From Desulfobacterales bacterium (GTDB lineage Bacteria; Desulfobacterota; Desulfobacteria; Desulfobacterales; C00003106): a stretch of DNA of 5,703 nucleotides. The stretch's first letter is position 1. Each line of letters opens with the position of its first letter. The stretch is from contig JAUWMN010000128.1 of NCBI GenBank assembly GCA_030613165.1, positions 1 to 5,703 on the forward strand, given 5' to 3'. Under the pieces are notes generated by a model. The model was not told the DNA's origin, did no database searches, and saw only the letters and a program-made list of their open reading frames with translations. The translations under genes and the position numbers were made by a program. Positions 1-5,703 of this stretch are shown here, in pieces.

Positions 1-135
1 GGGAAGAACCCTAAAGTCGAGGATTACAGGCATGAGGATGCGAAACGGAAGAACATTCCTCCGGCAGGATTGGCTGCCTGTGGCCGGAAACAAGAGGTAG
101 CCGAACAGGACTCGAAAAATCAGCATGTCACATAA
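1..135 (+). pseudogene. N-terminal fragment of a second type III-like DNA methyltransferase (truncated, open at the left edge)
   Basis: Frame 1 is open from the first base to a TAA at 133-135, giving 44 residues; the start lies upstream of the window. Residues 3-24 (NPKVEDYRHEDAKRK, then IPPAGLA) closely resemble a segment I know from the extreme N-terminus of large site-specific DNA methyltransferases of type III-like systems, where NPPAG and then a YDPHL-like segment precede the catalytic domain. The last residues (KNQHVT) may be a worn version of YDPHL. No catalytic motif follows: the frame stops 8 bases past the radC ATG. This family is not that of the intact methyltransferase at 896-3007, whose N-terminus is different. 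I read it as the surviving 5' end of an older mod gene cut off where the radC-mod-res cassette begins. A short leader peptide is the alternative. The family resemblance is from memory, not from a search. Confidence 0.5.
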
Positions 136-871
136 AAGTCAGAAAAAATCCAAAGGTATTGTAACCTGGCCGGAGGATGAAAGACCGCGCGAAAGGTTAC
201 TTCGGATGGGGCCGCAGGCATTGACGGATGCTGAACTGATTGCTATTCTGGTGCGCATTGGCTATCAGGGTACCAACGCAGTTGAACTCGGGCGACAAGT
301 TTTAAAGAAATTTGGATCTTTGCGTTCTTTGGTCGAAGCACCTTTGTCGGCTATGCTGGACATCAAAGGTATAAAAGGGGCCAAAGTCTCCCAATTGGCT
401 GCCGCGATGGAAATCGCCAGACGGGTTTCTTTGCCGGACGGACGCAAGGCTATTCAAATAAAGGGGACAAAAGAGGCAATAGAATATTTGCAAAACCGGC
501 TGCGCGGGCTGGCCGAGGAACACTTCCGAGTCCTTTATCTTAATCGTCGGAATCGTCTTTTGGAGGATGCTCTTCTTGCCGCTGGTTCAGTGGATCAGGC
601 GCGTCCGCCTATCCGTCTTGTCGTGACCAGGGCTCTTCAGGCAAACGCAAGTGGGCTGATAGCTGCTCATAATCATCCGTCCGGATCAGTGAACCCCAGC
701 GAATCCGACCGTATTTTTACCGAAGATTTGATTTCCGCTTTACGCCCATTGGGAATTAAACTGCTGGATCATGTCATTGTGGGTGCGGAAAAGGCTTTCA
801 GTTTTGCTGATAGTGGTGTTTTGGACGAGTTGAAGTTGGCTTGTCTTGCGCCTGGTAAAAGCGATCTATAA
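125..871 (+). CDS. radC: RadC-family JAB/MPN+ domain protein (UPF0758)
   Basis: The 248-residue product has the full RadC layout and is near the usual length (about 220-250). Residues 19-60 form the conserved N-terminal helical part (ERPRERLL, ALTDAELIAILVR). Residues 77-97 hold a helix-hairpin-helix (DIKGIKGAKVSQL) that could contact DNA. Residues 110-235 are the JAB/MPN+ domain with an intact JAMM metal site: E132 in the E-x-F strand, H182 and H184 in HNHPSG, S192 and D195 in PSESD. DHVIVG at 215-220 is the usual closing strand. RadC proteins have a metalloprotease-like fold, but no reaction is established and the old DNA-repair label is doubtful; many copies sit on phages, plasmids and defence islands. 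The ATG at 125 has only a weak upstream AGGA (107-110). It overlaps the end of the truncated upstream frame, so reinitiation could help. It is followed 24 bp later by the methyltransferase gene, suggesting one operon. The family call is firm; the role here is unknown. Confidence 0.93.
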   Translation: MSHKSQKKSKGIVTWPEDERPRERLLRMGPQALTDAELIAILVRIGYQGTNAVELGRQVLKKFGSLRSLVEAPLSAMLDIKGIKGAKVSQLAAAMEIARRVSLPDGRKAIQIKGTKEAIEYLQNRLRGLAEEHFRVLYLNRRNRLLEDALLAAGSVDQARPPIRLVVTRALQANASGLIAAHNHPSGSVNPSESDRIFTEDLISALRPLGIKLLDHVIVGAEKAFSFADSGVLDELKLACLAPGKSDL

Positions 872-883
872 ATTTTGTCGGAA

Positions 884-888
884 AAGGA
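884..888 (+). promoter_or_regulatory. Shine-Dalgarno site of the methyltransferase gene
   Basis: AAGGA lies 7 bases before the ATG at 896, a near-ideal spacing. It is the only strong ribosome binding site in the window and fixes the methyltransferase start. It suggests that Mod is translated independently of radC and perhaps more efficiently than the gene after it. Confidence 0.75.
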
Positions 889-895
889 ATAAAAG

Positions 896-3007
896 ATGAC
901 ACCTGAACAACGCCAGGAAATTGTCCGTCTTCTGGAACAGGGGGAAGAGCTTTCACCCGAATGGGCCCGGATTATTTTTCCGCCAGAAAAAAGGGAGTAC
1001 GAACTCGTCTATCACGGGAAGGAGACTGAGGGGGATATCTTAGCCAATACTTTAGCCGTCCCACTGCAACCGGTACGGACATTCGGCAAAAGTGGTAAAG
1101 ATTGGCACAATATGCTCATTTTCGGTGACAATCTGCAAGTAATGAAAACCCTGCTGGACATGAAAAAGGAGGGCAAACTCTGCAATGCTGATGGCACACC
1201 GGGCGTCCGGCTTATCTATATTGATCCGCCGTTTGCTACAAAGCAGGATTTCCGTGGATCAGAGGATCAAAAAGCTTATCAGGACAAGATCTCAGGTGCC
1301 AAATTCCTTGAATTTTTGAGAAGAAGATTGGTTCTCATGAAAGAACTATTATCCTCTGACGGTAGCATTTATATACATTTAGACAACAGACGCACTCATT
1401 ATGTAAAGATATTGTTGGATGAGATCTTTGGTGAAAATAACTTTAGGAACACTATCATTTGGAAGCGTAGTGATGCTCATAGTGATGTATCTCAAGGCGC
1501 GAAACATTTAGGCCGGATCTATGACACAATACATTATTACGTTTTTAGTGTTCTTACAACACTGAATCCCGTCTATACTCCATTGCCCGAATCCACTGTT
1601 GAAAATTGGTATAGGCATGTTGAAGAGGGGACTGGTCGCCGATACAATCTTGGCGATCTTAGTGGGCCGGGTGGAGCCCGAAAAGGGAATCCACATTATA
1701 AGTGGAAAGGTATTACTCGATACTGGCGACATAGTAAAATGAAAATGGAGCAGCTAGAAAAGCAAGGCCTACTTATTTATACCAAAAGTGGAATCGCATA
1801 TTTAAAAAGATATCTTGACGAATCAAAGGGCGTACCTGTTCAGGATATATGGCATGACATTCCCATGCTGAGAGGCATACATAAGGACATTGGAGAAAAT
1901 ACGTCATACCCAACCCAAAAACCAGAAAACCTGTTGGAGAGGATCCTTTTGAACTCCTCTGATGTTGGGGATTTGGTGCTCGATGCCTTTGCCGGTTCTG
2001 GCACTACACTTGCCGTTGCTGAGAAATTGAACCGCCGATGGATAGGAATCGAATGTGGAAAGTTGGCGATCTATACCATTCAAAAAAGAGTGCTAAATCT
2101 CCGTAAAGGAATCGGGAACAAAGGTAAAAAGCTAATGCCAAAACCCTTTACGCTTTATAATGCGGGCCTTTATGATTTCTCCAAATTGAAGGAGCTACCC
2201 TGGGATTCGTGGAGGTTCTTTGCGCTCCAGCTATTTCAATGCCGCGAAGAACCACATACAACAGGCGGGATAAGCTTAGACGGCTATCTGAAAGGGGCAA
2301 GCGTCTTGGTATTTAACCATATGAAGGAGTTAGGTGTGCGGATTGATGAGGAGACCGTGGCAAGTCTGCATGAAGCATTAGGTTCTCGCGTGGGGAATAA
2401 ACTGTTCATTATTGCCCCGGCCCTTACATTCGATTTTCAGCAAGATTATATTGATCTGGACGGCGTTCGCTACTATGCCCTCCGAATCCCCTATTCAATC
2501 ATTCATGAACTCCATCGACACCAATTCACCGCACTCAAACAACCCTCTGATGAAATGGCGGTAAACGATACCGTAGAGGCGGTAGGTTTTGATTTCATTC
2601 GAACGCCTGAATTGAAATATAAAGCTGGGTTGGAAAAAGCAAAGGACAAGCAATCTAAGCATGGATTTATCAAGATTACCACTTTTAAGAGTGAAGCCGC
2701 TGTCAGGGAGCCTTACAGAAAAAAGAAGAACCTTGAAACCCTCGCCATGGTGATGCTCGATTATGATTATGATGAAAAGTCCCAGGTTTCTGGTCTTAAT
2801 GATATTTATTATGCCGATGCTATTGAGAAAGATGGATGGAAAGTGCGATTCCCAATTGAAAATCTGGGCAAGAAGATAATGGCCGTTTTCATAGATATTT
2901 ATGGTAATGAGGCACGTGTCCTAATGGATGTGAAGGAATTCCGAAAATCTACATCCCGCAGATCTACCACGAAAAAATCAAAGAAAAATATTGTGAAGCG
3001 AAAATGA
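896..3007 (+). CDS. Type III-like Mod subunit, beta-class DNA (probably N6-adenine) methyltransferase
   Basis: The 703-residue protein carries amino-methyltransferase motifs in beta-class order. FGDNL (76-80) precedes catalytic motif IV, DPPF (110-113, in LIYIDPPF). DGSIYIHLD (155-163) and LLDEIFGENNFRN (173-185) follow. TQKP (340-343) is the motif X region, and AdoMet-binding motif I is FAGSGT (365-370) with RWIGIE (381-386) after it. IV before I is typical of type III Mod proteins. Residues 235-320 (WYRHVEEGTGRRY, YLKRYLDE, VQDIWHDI) are a segment widely conserved in these enzymes. Residues 415-680 show no motif I can name and may hold specificity or Res-contact functions; the end (680-703) is strongly basic. 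It is somewhat longer than classical type III Mod proteins (about 640-650). It should methylate the recognition site and provide specificity to the helicase/nuclease whose gene overlaps its stop by 4 bp. No simple-sequence repeat for phase variation is present. N6-adenine is inferred from the DPPF motif and type III context; N4-cytosine is not excluded. Confidence 0.92.
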   Translation: MTPEQRQEIVRLLEQGEELSPEWARIIFPPEKREYELVYHGKETEGDILANTLAVPLQPVRTFGKSGKDWHNMLIFGDNLQVMKTLLDMKKEGKLCNADGTPGVRLIYIDPPFATKQDFRGSEDQKAYQDKISGAKFLEFLRRRLVLMKELLSSDGSIYIHLDNRRTHYVKILLDEIFGENNFRNTIIWKRSDAHSDVSQGAKHLGRIYDTIHYYVFSVLTTLNPVYTPLPESTVENWYRHVEEGTGRRYNLGDLSGPGGARKGNPHYKWKGITRYWRHSKMKMEQLEKQGLLIYTKSGIAYLKRYLDESKGVPVQDIWHDIPMLRGIHKDIGENTSYPTQKPENLLERILLNSSDVGDLVLDAFAGSGTTLAVAEKLNRRWIGIECGKLAIYTIQKRVLNLRKGIGNKGKKLMPKPFTLYNAGLYDFSKLKELPWDSWRFFALQLFQCREEPHTTGGISLDGYLKGASVLVFNHMKELGVRIDEETVASLHEALGSRVGNKLFIIAPALTFDFQQDYIDLDGVRYYALRIPYSIIHELHRHQFTALKQPSDEMAVNDTVEAVGFDFIRTPELKYKAGLEKAKDKQSKHGFIKITTFKSEAAVREPYRKKKNLETLAMVMLDYDYDEKSQVSGLNDIYYADAIEKDGWKVRFPIENLGKKIMAVFIDIYGNEARVLMDVKEFRKSTSRRSTTKKSKKNIVKRK
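3004..3007 (+). promoter_or_regulatory. ATGA start/stop overlap between mod and res
   Basis: The methyltransferase stop TGA (3005-3007) overlaps the helicase ATG (3004-3006). Upstream of that ATG only a weak GAAG (2995-2998) serves as a Shine-Dalgarno. The arrangement points to termination-reinitiation, which would tie nuclease synthesis to prior synthesis of the protective methyltransferase. Confidence 0.7.
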
Positions 3008-5592
3008 GTAACCAAAGGGATAGACAAAGATTTAAAAACGAAGACCTTGTTCTCAAGGTTACTACCAATATTGATCCGTCTGTCTGGGACGAGTCAAAAT
3101 ACGAGCCTTTCCTGGATGAGCTATGTGGCATCCGGGAATACCAGAAAGATGCTATACGCACTGTCCTTCGTTATCTGGTCGGTGAGAAGTATGAGAATCT
3201 TAGGACTCTGGCACAAGAGAACTTCGATATCAACGAAGAGATGGGGCGGCGTTACGGCTCACGGGTTGGTATGGAGCGTCACTTACAGTTGCCGGATCAA
3301 TTAGCCTGCTCAATTGATATGGCTACAGGCACGGGGAAGAGTTATGTGCTCTATGGACTGGCGGCGATTATGCTTGGCGAAGGCATTGTGGACCGTGTTC
3401 TTGTGCTTTGCCCTTCAAATACCATTGAAACCGGTCTTATTAGTAAATTCCACGACTTATCCGGAAATGCCAGCTTACGCGATATTTTGCCGCGGGACGG
3501 TAAGGTTCTTGTGCCTAAGATCATCAATGCCTCGGAGTCCATTGTTAATGGGTCCATTTGTGTGGAAAATTATCATGCCATTCTGAAGCATGTAAAATCA
3601 TCGATCCGTGATAGTCTTAAGGGGTGCGGCAATAGAGTAGCCGTATTCAATGACGAAGCGCATCATGTGGCCAATGAATCAGGCGCGAATGTTAAACGGT
3701 GGAAAGAGTTCCTGTTGAATCCTGAATACGGTTTTCGCTATGTGGTTGGCGTTTCAGGGACATGCTATATCAAAGACGAGTATTTTGCAGATGTTGTAAG
3801 CAGATATTCTTTACGGCAAGCCATTGAAGAGCGTTTTGTTAAAAAGGTCGAATATATCTCTGAGATGCCACAAACCGACAATGGAGATGAAAAATGGCAA
3901 CTGATTTATAAGCGTCATCAGACATGGAAGAAGCAGCTTAAAAGAAGAAGAATTAGGCCATTAACTATTATTGTGACCCAAAATATTAAGACTTGCAAAC
4001 TGGTTGCGGAACAGTTGCAGGCATTCTTGCAGGAATGGGAAAATATTTCTGCCGAAGACGCGGAGCGGAAAGTCTTACCGGTCACATCGGCTAAAGAGCA
4101 CCAGCCCAATGTGGCCAGGCTGAAGATGGTGGACAATTCTGCCAGCAAGGTTGAATGGATTGTTTCAGTATCCATGTTGAGCGAAGGATGGGATGTTAAG
4201 AACGTATTCCAGATAGTCCCCCACGAGGAACGGGCATTTAACAGCAAACTGCTGATAGCCCAGGTTCTGGGGCGAGGACTGCGATGGCCGGATGGTTGGA
4301 AAGGGCTTGATCCTATCGTTACCGTATTCAATCACGATGCCTGGTCTGGTCGTATACGCCATCTGGTTAACGAGATTCTTGAAATTGAGCGGAGGTTATC
4401 ATCGTCTGTTATAGAAATATCGTCGTTTCATTTTGACTTATATAATCTCGACTATACTCGGGATACAGATACCAGCGAGTATGCAAAGAAGGGCGAATAT
4501 CGACTGTTGGAACAGGGTTTTGTGGATCTGCCAACCCAGTTAGAAGTTGAAGATGTGGTAATTGAGTTTGAGCGCGCTGTGACAGGCGAACATACAAAGT
4601 TTAAGACCAACATTGAGCATAAAACTTATACGGCAGAAGAAGTTGCCGAGTTTATGTTTCGACGTTTACAGTCTATTGATGACGAATCTAAGGATGCTGA
4701 CGACCCCAAAGACAGGACACGATATGCCAAAAAATTTCCAGTGGAACGTTGCCAGAAGATTATCGAAAATTCTTTGAGAAGGGCTGGCAGCAAATCAAAC
4801 CGTGTGACGGAAGCCAATCGCCAAAAAATCCTCCAGGCCTTAGGACCATTAAGGCGAAAAAAAGCCAAAAGGGTTGTGTACAAGCTCACTCCCAATGCCT
4901 TAAAGACTATCAGTACCAAGGAACGTGCTTCGATCAGTTGCAGCGCAGCGGAACTTCGAAGGGGTGACAAAACCGTATTTTATGGCCCGAATTGCGAAGC
5001 CTCTATCCCTGATGAGCAGCTTGAATTCTTTTGTGAGGTTAAAGATCCTGATGGAGACTTTCGGGCAGGATGTGAGTTCATCTCCAACTCTCATGATTTT
5101 AAGACGCCATGCAATATGGTTATCGCCGATGCTACCCCTGAGCGCAGATTTACCCGGGAGCTTTGTAAACGGGAGAATGCGGTGGCATTAGATGCCTGGT
5201 TCAAGAATGCTCCTCAACGTTTTTACGCTATTGAATACGCATGGAAAAAAGGCGAGCACCCGAAAAGAGGAGAATTCAGCCCTGACTTTTTTATCAAAAA
5301 GGGCAAAACCATCCATGTCATTGAAATAAAAGACGATAGCGAAATCAATGACCCCTCCCCGGAGAATCAGAAAAAATATGAATATGCCAAGGCACATTTC
5401 GAAAGGCTTAATCAGTGGCTTTTAAAGGCAGACATTGCTGTCAAGTACCAGTTCAATTTTTTAACACCTAAGTCCTTCAACCTATTTTTTCAGCTTATTC
5501 GGAATGATGAGCTCAAGGACTTTCGATCTGAATTAGATGTTACGCTGAGTAGAAGTTCATCGGGTTCGGAGACCAATGAAATGGAGTTTTGA
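3004..5592 (+). CDS. Type III-like Res subunit: SF2 helicase with C-terminal PD-(D/E)XK nuclease
   Basis: The 862-residue protein combines an ATP-dependent DNA translocase and an endonuclease site. SF2 motifs appear in order: REYQKDA (44-50, Q-motif-like), Walker A ATGTGKS (107-113, K112), LVLCPSN (133-139, motif Ia), DEAH (217-220), VSGT (250-253, motif III), PLTIIVTQN (319-327, motif IV), MLSEGWDVKNV (391-401, motif V) and QVLGRGLR (420-427, motif VI). Residues 450-740 are a long region without motifs I can name. Near the C-terminus, FSPDFFI (758-764) and VIEIKDD (772-778) form a PD-(D/E)XK site with D761, E774 and K776. No key residue is missing, so both activities look intact. It is shorter than classical Res subunits (about 970). 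Known type III enzymes need Mod and Res together, and the overlap with mod fits that complex. A type III-like system whose cutting rules differ from EcoP1/EcoP15 is possible. Confidence 0.92.
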   Translation: MSNQRDRQRFKNEDLVLKVTTNIDPSVWDESKYEPFLDELCGIREYQKDAIRTVLRYLVGEKYENLRTLAQENFDINEEMGRRYGSRVGMERHLQLPDQLACSIDMATGTGKSYVLYGLAAIMLGEGIVDRVLVLCPSNTIETGLISKFHDLSGNASLRDILPRDGKVLVPKIINASESIVNGSICVENYHAILKHVKSSIRDSLKGCGNRVAVFNDEAHHVANESGANVKRWKEFLLNPEYGFRYVVGVSGTCYIKDEYFADVVSRYSLRQAIEERFVKKVEYISEMPQTDNGDEKWQLIYKRHQTWKKQLKRRRIRPLTIIVTQNIKTCKLVAEQLQAFLQEWENISAEDAERKVLPVTSAKEHQPNVARLKMVDNSASKVEWIVSVSMLSEGWDVKNVFQIVPHEERAFNSKLLIAQVLGRGLRWPDGWKGLDPIVTVFNHDAWSGRIRHLVNEILEIERRLSSSVIEISSFHFDLYNLDYTRDTDTSEYAKKGEYRLLEQGFVDLPTQLEVEDVVIEFERAVTGEHTKFKTNIEHKTYTAEEVAEFMFRRLQSIDDESKDADDPKDRTRYAKKFPVERCQKIIENSLRRAGSKSNRVTEANRQKILQALGPLRRKKAKRVVYKLTPNALKTISTKERASISCSAAELRRGDKTVFYGPNCEASIPDEQLEFFCEVKDPDGDFRAGCEFISNSHDFKTPCNMVIADATPERRFTRELCKRENAVALDAWFKNAPQRFYAIEYAWKKGEHPKRGEFSPDFFIKKGKTIHVIEIKDDSEINDPSPENQKKYEYAKAHFERLNQWLLKADIAVKYQFNFLTPKSFNLFFQLIRNDELKDFRSELDVTLSRSSSGSETNEMEF

Positions 5593-5596
5593 CTAA

Positions 5597-5703
5597 ATTG
5601 GCGCGCTCCTCACTTCACACAATTCCTTAAATGACCATCTGGGTCTCGTGATCCCATACGAATATTTTGGTATCAGCCATGTAGGAATGGGGGACGTCCG
5701 TAA
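5597..5703 (+). pseudogene. C-terminal-domain fragment of a second Res-type nuclease (relic, cut by the right edge)
   Basis: After a TAA at 5594-5596 one + strand frame stays open to the window end. From about 5627 it reads LNDHLGLVIPYEYFGISHV. This resembles the (V)KNDHLGF-IPY---G--H-Y-PDFIV segment that opens the C-terminal nuclease domain of another type III-like Res family. That segment does not occur in the intact Res at 3004-5592. Where the family has Y-x-PDF, this frame has GMGDVR, so the PD catalytic motif seems lost; only an Asp at 5693-5695 may correspond. Residues before the LNDHLG match show no resemblance, so the breakpoint probably lies near 5620-5630. There is no start codon or ribosome binding site ahead of it. 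I infer a leftover 3' piece of an older res gene. Only about 25 residues are informative, and the call is from memory of the family. Confidence 0.42.

Noticed and set aside
32..100. Short ATG-started frame (22 codons) upstream of radC and in its frame
   Set aside because: It ends at TAG 98-100, lacks a good Shine-Dalgarno, and overlaps the better supported frame that resembles a methyltransferase N-terminus.
3918..4331. 137-residue open frame on the minus strand within res
   Set aside because: It lies fully antisense to conserved helicase motifs IV to VI, has no recognisable domain, and is explained by the codon pattern of the real gene.
4857..4863. Run of seven A in res as a possible phase-variation switch
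   Set aside because: It is short for slippage-based switching, encodes a plausible Lys/Arg stretch, and no longer tandem repeat of the kind known in phase-variable mod genes is present anywhere.
4626..4970. 114-residue open frame on the minus strand within res
   Set aside because: It is antisense to a coding region that remains in frame to the nuclease motif, and has no motif or ribosome binding site of note.
110..5630. Target-site duplication or inverted repeats bounding the radC-mod-res cassette
   Set aside because: Comparing about 110-140 with about 5590-5630 on both strands showed only chance matches of about 5 bases, so no transposon or integrase signature can be claimed.
5641..5674. 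GGG...CCC and ATAC...GTAT pairings after res as a terminator
   Set aside because: The stems are only 3-4 bp with mismatches beyond, and no T-run follows, so they are not a credible Rho-independent terminator.
5593..5703. Open minus-strand frame across the tail (36 codons to the right edge)
   Set aside because: No recognisable motif in the translation, and the length is easily reached by chance; the + strand frame carries the more informative match.

Overview
The window is bacterial DNA that is almost entirely coding, all on the + strand. By hand count it is roughly 45-49 % G+C, with a dip inside one gene. It holds a compact three-gene defence-type operon: a RadC-family JAB/MPN+ protein (125-871), a beta-class DNA methyltransferase of the type III Mod kind (896-3007) and a Res-type SF2 helicase/nuclease (3004-5592). 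The genes sit 24 bp apart and then overlap by 4 bp (ATGA), so they are very probably co-transcribed and partly translationally coupled. The sequence does not identify the organism. The good Shine-Dalgarno before mod and the gene families fit many bacterial phyla, and no host marker gene is present.

The methyltransferase should mark the recognition site, probably as N6-methyladenine. The helicase/nuclease carries Walker A, DEAH, SGT, motif V and motif VI, plus a C-terminal PD-(D/E)XK site, and should cut unmodified DNA in an ATP-dependent way. RadC carries an intact JAMM metal site. It has no agreed biochemical role, and its place as first gene of the operon is an association, not a proven function.

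The most interesting point is at the two edges. Bases 1-135 encode, in frame and open at the left, a peptide that resembles the extreme N-terminus of a different type III-like methyltransferase family and then stops just inside radC. Bases about 5627-5703 encode, in the same orientation, a peptide resembling the start of the C-terminal nuclease domain of a different Res family, with its PD motif apparently degraded. The order (mod N-terminus, complete radC-mod-res cassette, res C-terminus) suggests that the intact system replaced, or was inserted into, the middle of an older type III-like mod-res locus and left only its two ends. Both relics are short and recognised by eye, so this is an inference.

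No tRNA, rRNA, CRISPR array, insertion sequence, terminal inverted repeat, convincing promoter or Rho-independent terminator was seen. The tail after the helicase gene (5593-5703) holds only the relic.
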